A stretch of 19,468 bases of DNA from an uncultured Clostridia bacterium (lineage in GTDB: Bacteria; Bacillota; Clostridia; TANB77; CAG-508). The notes under the pieces were generated by a model, which searched no databases, was not told the origin of the DNA, and saw only the letters and a list, made by a program, of their open reading frames with translations. The stretch covers positions 1 through 19,468 of the forward strand of contig CALXAW010000014.1 of assembly GCA_944386375.1 (NCBI GenBank). The letters are read 5' to 3'. Positions 18,078-19,468 of the stretch are shown in pieces (positions within the stretch are counted from its first letter, which is position 1; every line of letters begins with the position of its first letter). Made by a program: the position numbers and the translations under genes.

Positions 18078-18269
18078 GTTGTAAAGTTTGGCAAATTTGT
18101 TTTGCTAATAGTTTATCGCAAATACTTTTACGGAAGCATATTTTACGTTTTTTATTGTTTATTGTTACAAATTTATTAAATTTTTTTTAATTTTGTATTA
18201 CAAATTTCGCCATTTTAATAATTATCTCCTATATTAGTGTATTCCGTAGTATTTTTCTCATTTTGATTG
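18078..18269. promoter_or_regulatory. Non-coding upstream region of the surface-protein operon
   Basis: The gap between the J-domain gene and the surface operon (18015-18353) holds no convincing gene. Upstream of the -35 box it contains a 5-bp inverted repeat GCAAA/TTTGC (18091-18105), two copies of TTTTACG (18126-18132 and 18141-18147), and two copies of TTACAAATTT (18165-18174 and 18198-18207), the last pair 33 bases apart. These could be operator half-sites, but in such A-T rich DNA chance is a real alternative. Confidence 0.3.
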
Positions 18270-18325
18270 TTGGAGAGTAGTGACTTTTATACACTAGGAA
18301 AGTATGACTTTCCTAGTGTATAAAA
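18270..18325. repeat. Palindromic element, copy 2 (upstream of the adhesin operon)
   Basis: A perfect 18-bp inverted repeat (18285-18302 with 18308-18325) around the loop TATGA, preceded by the TTGGAG flank starting at 18270. It is in the same orientation as the copy at 8848-8906. On the minus strand it follows the terminator of the J-domain gene by one base and shares its T tract, just as copy 1 abuts the adhesin terminator. Confidence 0.85.
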
Positions 18326-18326
18326 A

Positions 18327-18355
18327 AAGAAGGTTCTTTGTTAAAAAACCTTCTT
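18327..18355 (-). terminator. Rho-independent terminator of the ftsH/J-domain unit
   Basis: A 9-bp stem (18327-18335 with 18347-18355, core GAAGG/CCTTC) with an 11-base loop, then a T run on the minus strand. Its upstream arm overlaps the stop codon at 18354-18356. Confidence 0.82.
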
Positions 18356-18944
18356 AATTAAATATTCCTTTTATCCAATTTACTAGTGGTGTGTCTATAA
18401 AGTTTCTTACCATCCAGTCATGTGTAAATGGCAAGAAATATAGTATGGTTCCTATTAATAACACTACAATAATTGTTAGTATTAGTGCTATTATGTCTAT
18501 TCTTTTAATGTTTTTTATTGTTTCCATTGTTGGTCTATGTTTAAATAATGTTTTAAATATGCTTAAAATGGAGTTACCTGTGCCAACCTGTGGTGTTTCT
18601 TCTTCGTTGTTGTCTTGGCTTTTTTTTGTGTTTGTTTTTTTGTGCTTTTCTTGCTCTAATTGGTATTTTAATTTTTCTTTTTCTCTATATAGCCTACTAT
18701 AATCATGCTCTTGAAATTGATTATTTTGTGTATTTGCATATAATTCTTTGTCATATTGCTCTTTTAAAAAACTGTTTGATAATACATTATATGCTTCGTT
18801 TATTTCTTTTATTTTTTCGTCACGATTATAGTTTTTACCTGTTAAGTCTGGATGGTATTTTTTTACTAGCACTTTATATGCTTTATCTATTACTTCTTTT
18901 GATGCGCTTTCGTCTACTTCTAATATTTTATAATAATTTTTCAT
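18354..18944 (-). CDS. Membrane-anchored J-domain (DnaJ-like) protein
   Basis: 196 residues from ATG 18944, chosen because GGGA lies 8 bases upstream; the ATG two codons earlier (18950) is only 2 bases from it. Residues 2-66 form a J domain: NYYKILEVDESASKEVIDKAY, the Hsp70-stimulating HPD motif at 31-33, and INEAYNVLS. A charged linker (about 75-115) leads to a single membrane segment (about 149-172, IDIIALILTIIVVLLIGTIL) and a short tail. The Gly/Phe and zinc-finger regions of true DnaJ are missing, so it is a specialised co-chaperone that would recruit DnaK to the membrane. It lies 20 bases after ftsH, suggesting co-transcription and possibly a shared role in membrane protein quality control (inference). 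A terminator ends the unit. Confidence 0.92.
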   Translation of the reverse strand: MKNYYKILEVDESASKEVIDKAYKVLVKKYHPDLTGKNYNRDEKIKEINEAYNVLSNSFLKEQYDKELYANTQNNQFQEHDYSRLYREKEKLKYQLEQEKHKKTNTKKSQDNNEEETPQVGTGNSILSIFKTLFKHRPTMETIKNIKRIDIIALILTIIVVLLIGTILYFLPFTHDWMVRNFIDTPLVNWIKGIFN

Positions 18945-18964
18945 AATCATTTCCCATTTTTTTA

Positions 18965-19468
18965 TTAGTTTGCAAAAATTGCTTCAAATTCGTCAGATTC
19001 GATTTTTTCTTTTTCTAGCAATATTCCTGCTACAATATGAAGTTTATCTATATTTTCTGTTAATATGGTTCTTGCTCTATTATATGCTTTGTCTATTATT
19101 GCTTTTATTTCTTCGTCTATAACACCTGCTGTTTCTTCTGAATAGTTTTTAGATTGTGTAAAGTCTCTACCTAAAAATACTTCTTCTTGACCTGAGCCAA
19201 ACATTATAGATCCTATTCTTTCGCTCATACCATATTTAGTTACCATGTCTCTTGCTATTTTAGATGCTCTTTCTATGTCATTACTTGCCCCTGTAGATAT
19301 GTCGTTTAGTATTAGTGCTTCTGCTACTCTACCACCAAGTAATGATACTATTGTTTCTTCCATTTCTGTTTTAGACATAAATGATTTGTCTTCTGTTGGT
19401 CTATACATTGTATATCCACCAGCCATACCTCTTGGTACTATAGATATTTGGTGTACTGGGTCTTGTGT
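18965..19468 (-). CDS. ftsH: ATP-dependent zinc metalloprotease FtsH, C-terminal part (partial)
   Basis: 167 residues plus stop; the frame is open to the right edge, so the start, membrane segments, AAA ATPase and the HEXGH zinc site lie outside the window. What is visible is the peptidase M41 domain: HQISIVPRGMAGGYT, the block SLLGGRVAEALIL, the signature ISTGASNDIERAS carrying the Asp that in known FtsH completes the zinc site, and TKYGMSERIGSIMFG. FtsH is a hexameric membrane protease that degrades misassembled membrane proteins and short-lived regulators. The C-terminus (ESDEFEAIFAN) ends soon after the M41 domain, without the long acidic tail of some orthologues. The J-domain gene follows 20 bases downstream. 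Confidence 0.97.
   Translation of the reverse strand, partial: TQDPVHQISIVPRGMAGGYTMYRPTEDKSFMSKTEMEETIVSLLGGRVAEALILNDISTGASNDIERASKIARDMVTKYGMSERIGSIMFGSGQEEVFLGRDFTQSKNYSEETAGVIDEEIKAIIDKAYNRARTILTENIDKLHIVAGILLEKEKIESDEFEAIFAN

Noticed and set aside
8848..18325. The two palindromes as ends of a composite transposon carrying the surface operon
   Set aside because: They are in the same orientation and imperfectly matched, no transposase lies between them, and no target-site duplication was recognised.

Overview
The window reads as low-GC Gram-positive DNA, most likely from a Clostridia-type Bacillota. All nine coding regions lie on the minus strand and are strongly A-rich on the coding side. 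The folate-dependent TrmFO enzyme, AGGAGG-type ribosome binding sites, TTGAAA-N17-TATAAT promoters and Gram-positive surface-protein architecture all fit this. The species cannot be named from the sequence.

In transcription order, from high to low coordinates: the C-terminal third of the membrane protease FtsH enters from the right edge (18965-19468). A short membrane-anchored J-domain protein follows in the same operon (18354-18944) and ends in a terminator. After a regulatory gap of about 340 bases comes a two-gene operon for giant secreted proteins. The first (1577 aa, 13281-18014) is a DUF11/SdrD-like repeat protein. The second (1442 aa, 8938-13266) carries what looks like an internal Cys-Gln thioester (TQXA-type) domain, SdrD/Cna-B-like stalk domains and an IPPTG sorting-type tail. 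Together they look like a covalent adhesin and its partner.

Next come a small DUF6514-like protein (8435-8752), DNA topoisomerase I topA (6264-8324), an SNF2-family helicase (3157-6132), the tRNA methyltransferase trmFO (1608-2966), a cytosolic coiled-coil protein (377-1471), and the start of a further gene that leaves the left edge (1-105). Several units have a clear sigma-A-type promoter, and most end in rho-independent terminators.

The least ordinary signals are these. (1) The left-edge gene has a good start and promoter, and a 21-unit GA dinucleotide tract inside its first 26 codons, encoding alternating Glu-Arg. This is the classic layout of a phase-variable contingency gene. (2) A pair of related palindromic elements (8848-8906 and 18270-18325) share loop and flank but have different, compensated stems; each abuts a terminator, and together they bracket the surface-protein operon. 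(3) A nested direct/inverted repeat element lies between the SNF2 gene and trmFO. (4) The thioester adhesin has an unusual Cys/His-rich N-terminal module, and the two surface proteins share a non-canonical C-terminal anchor signature.
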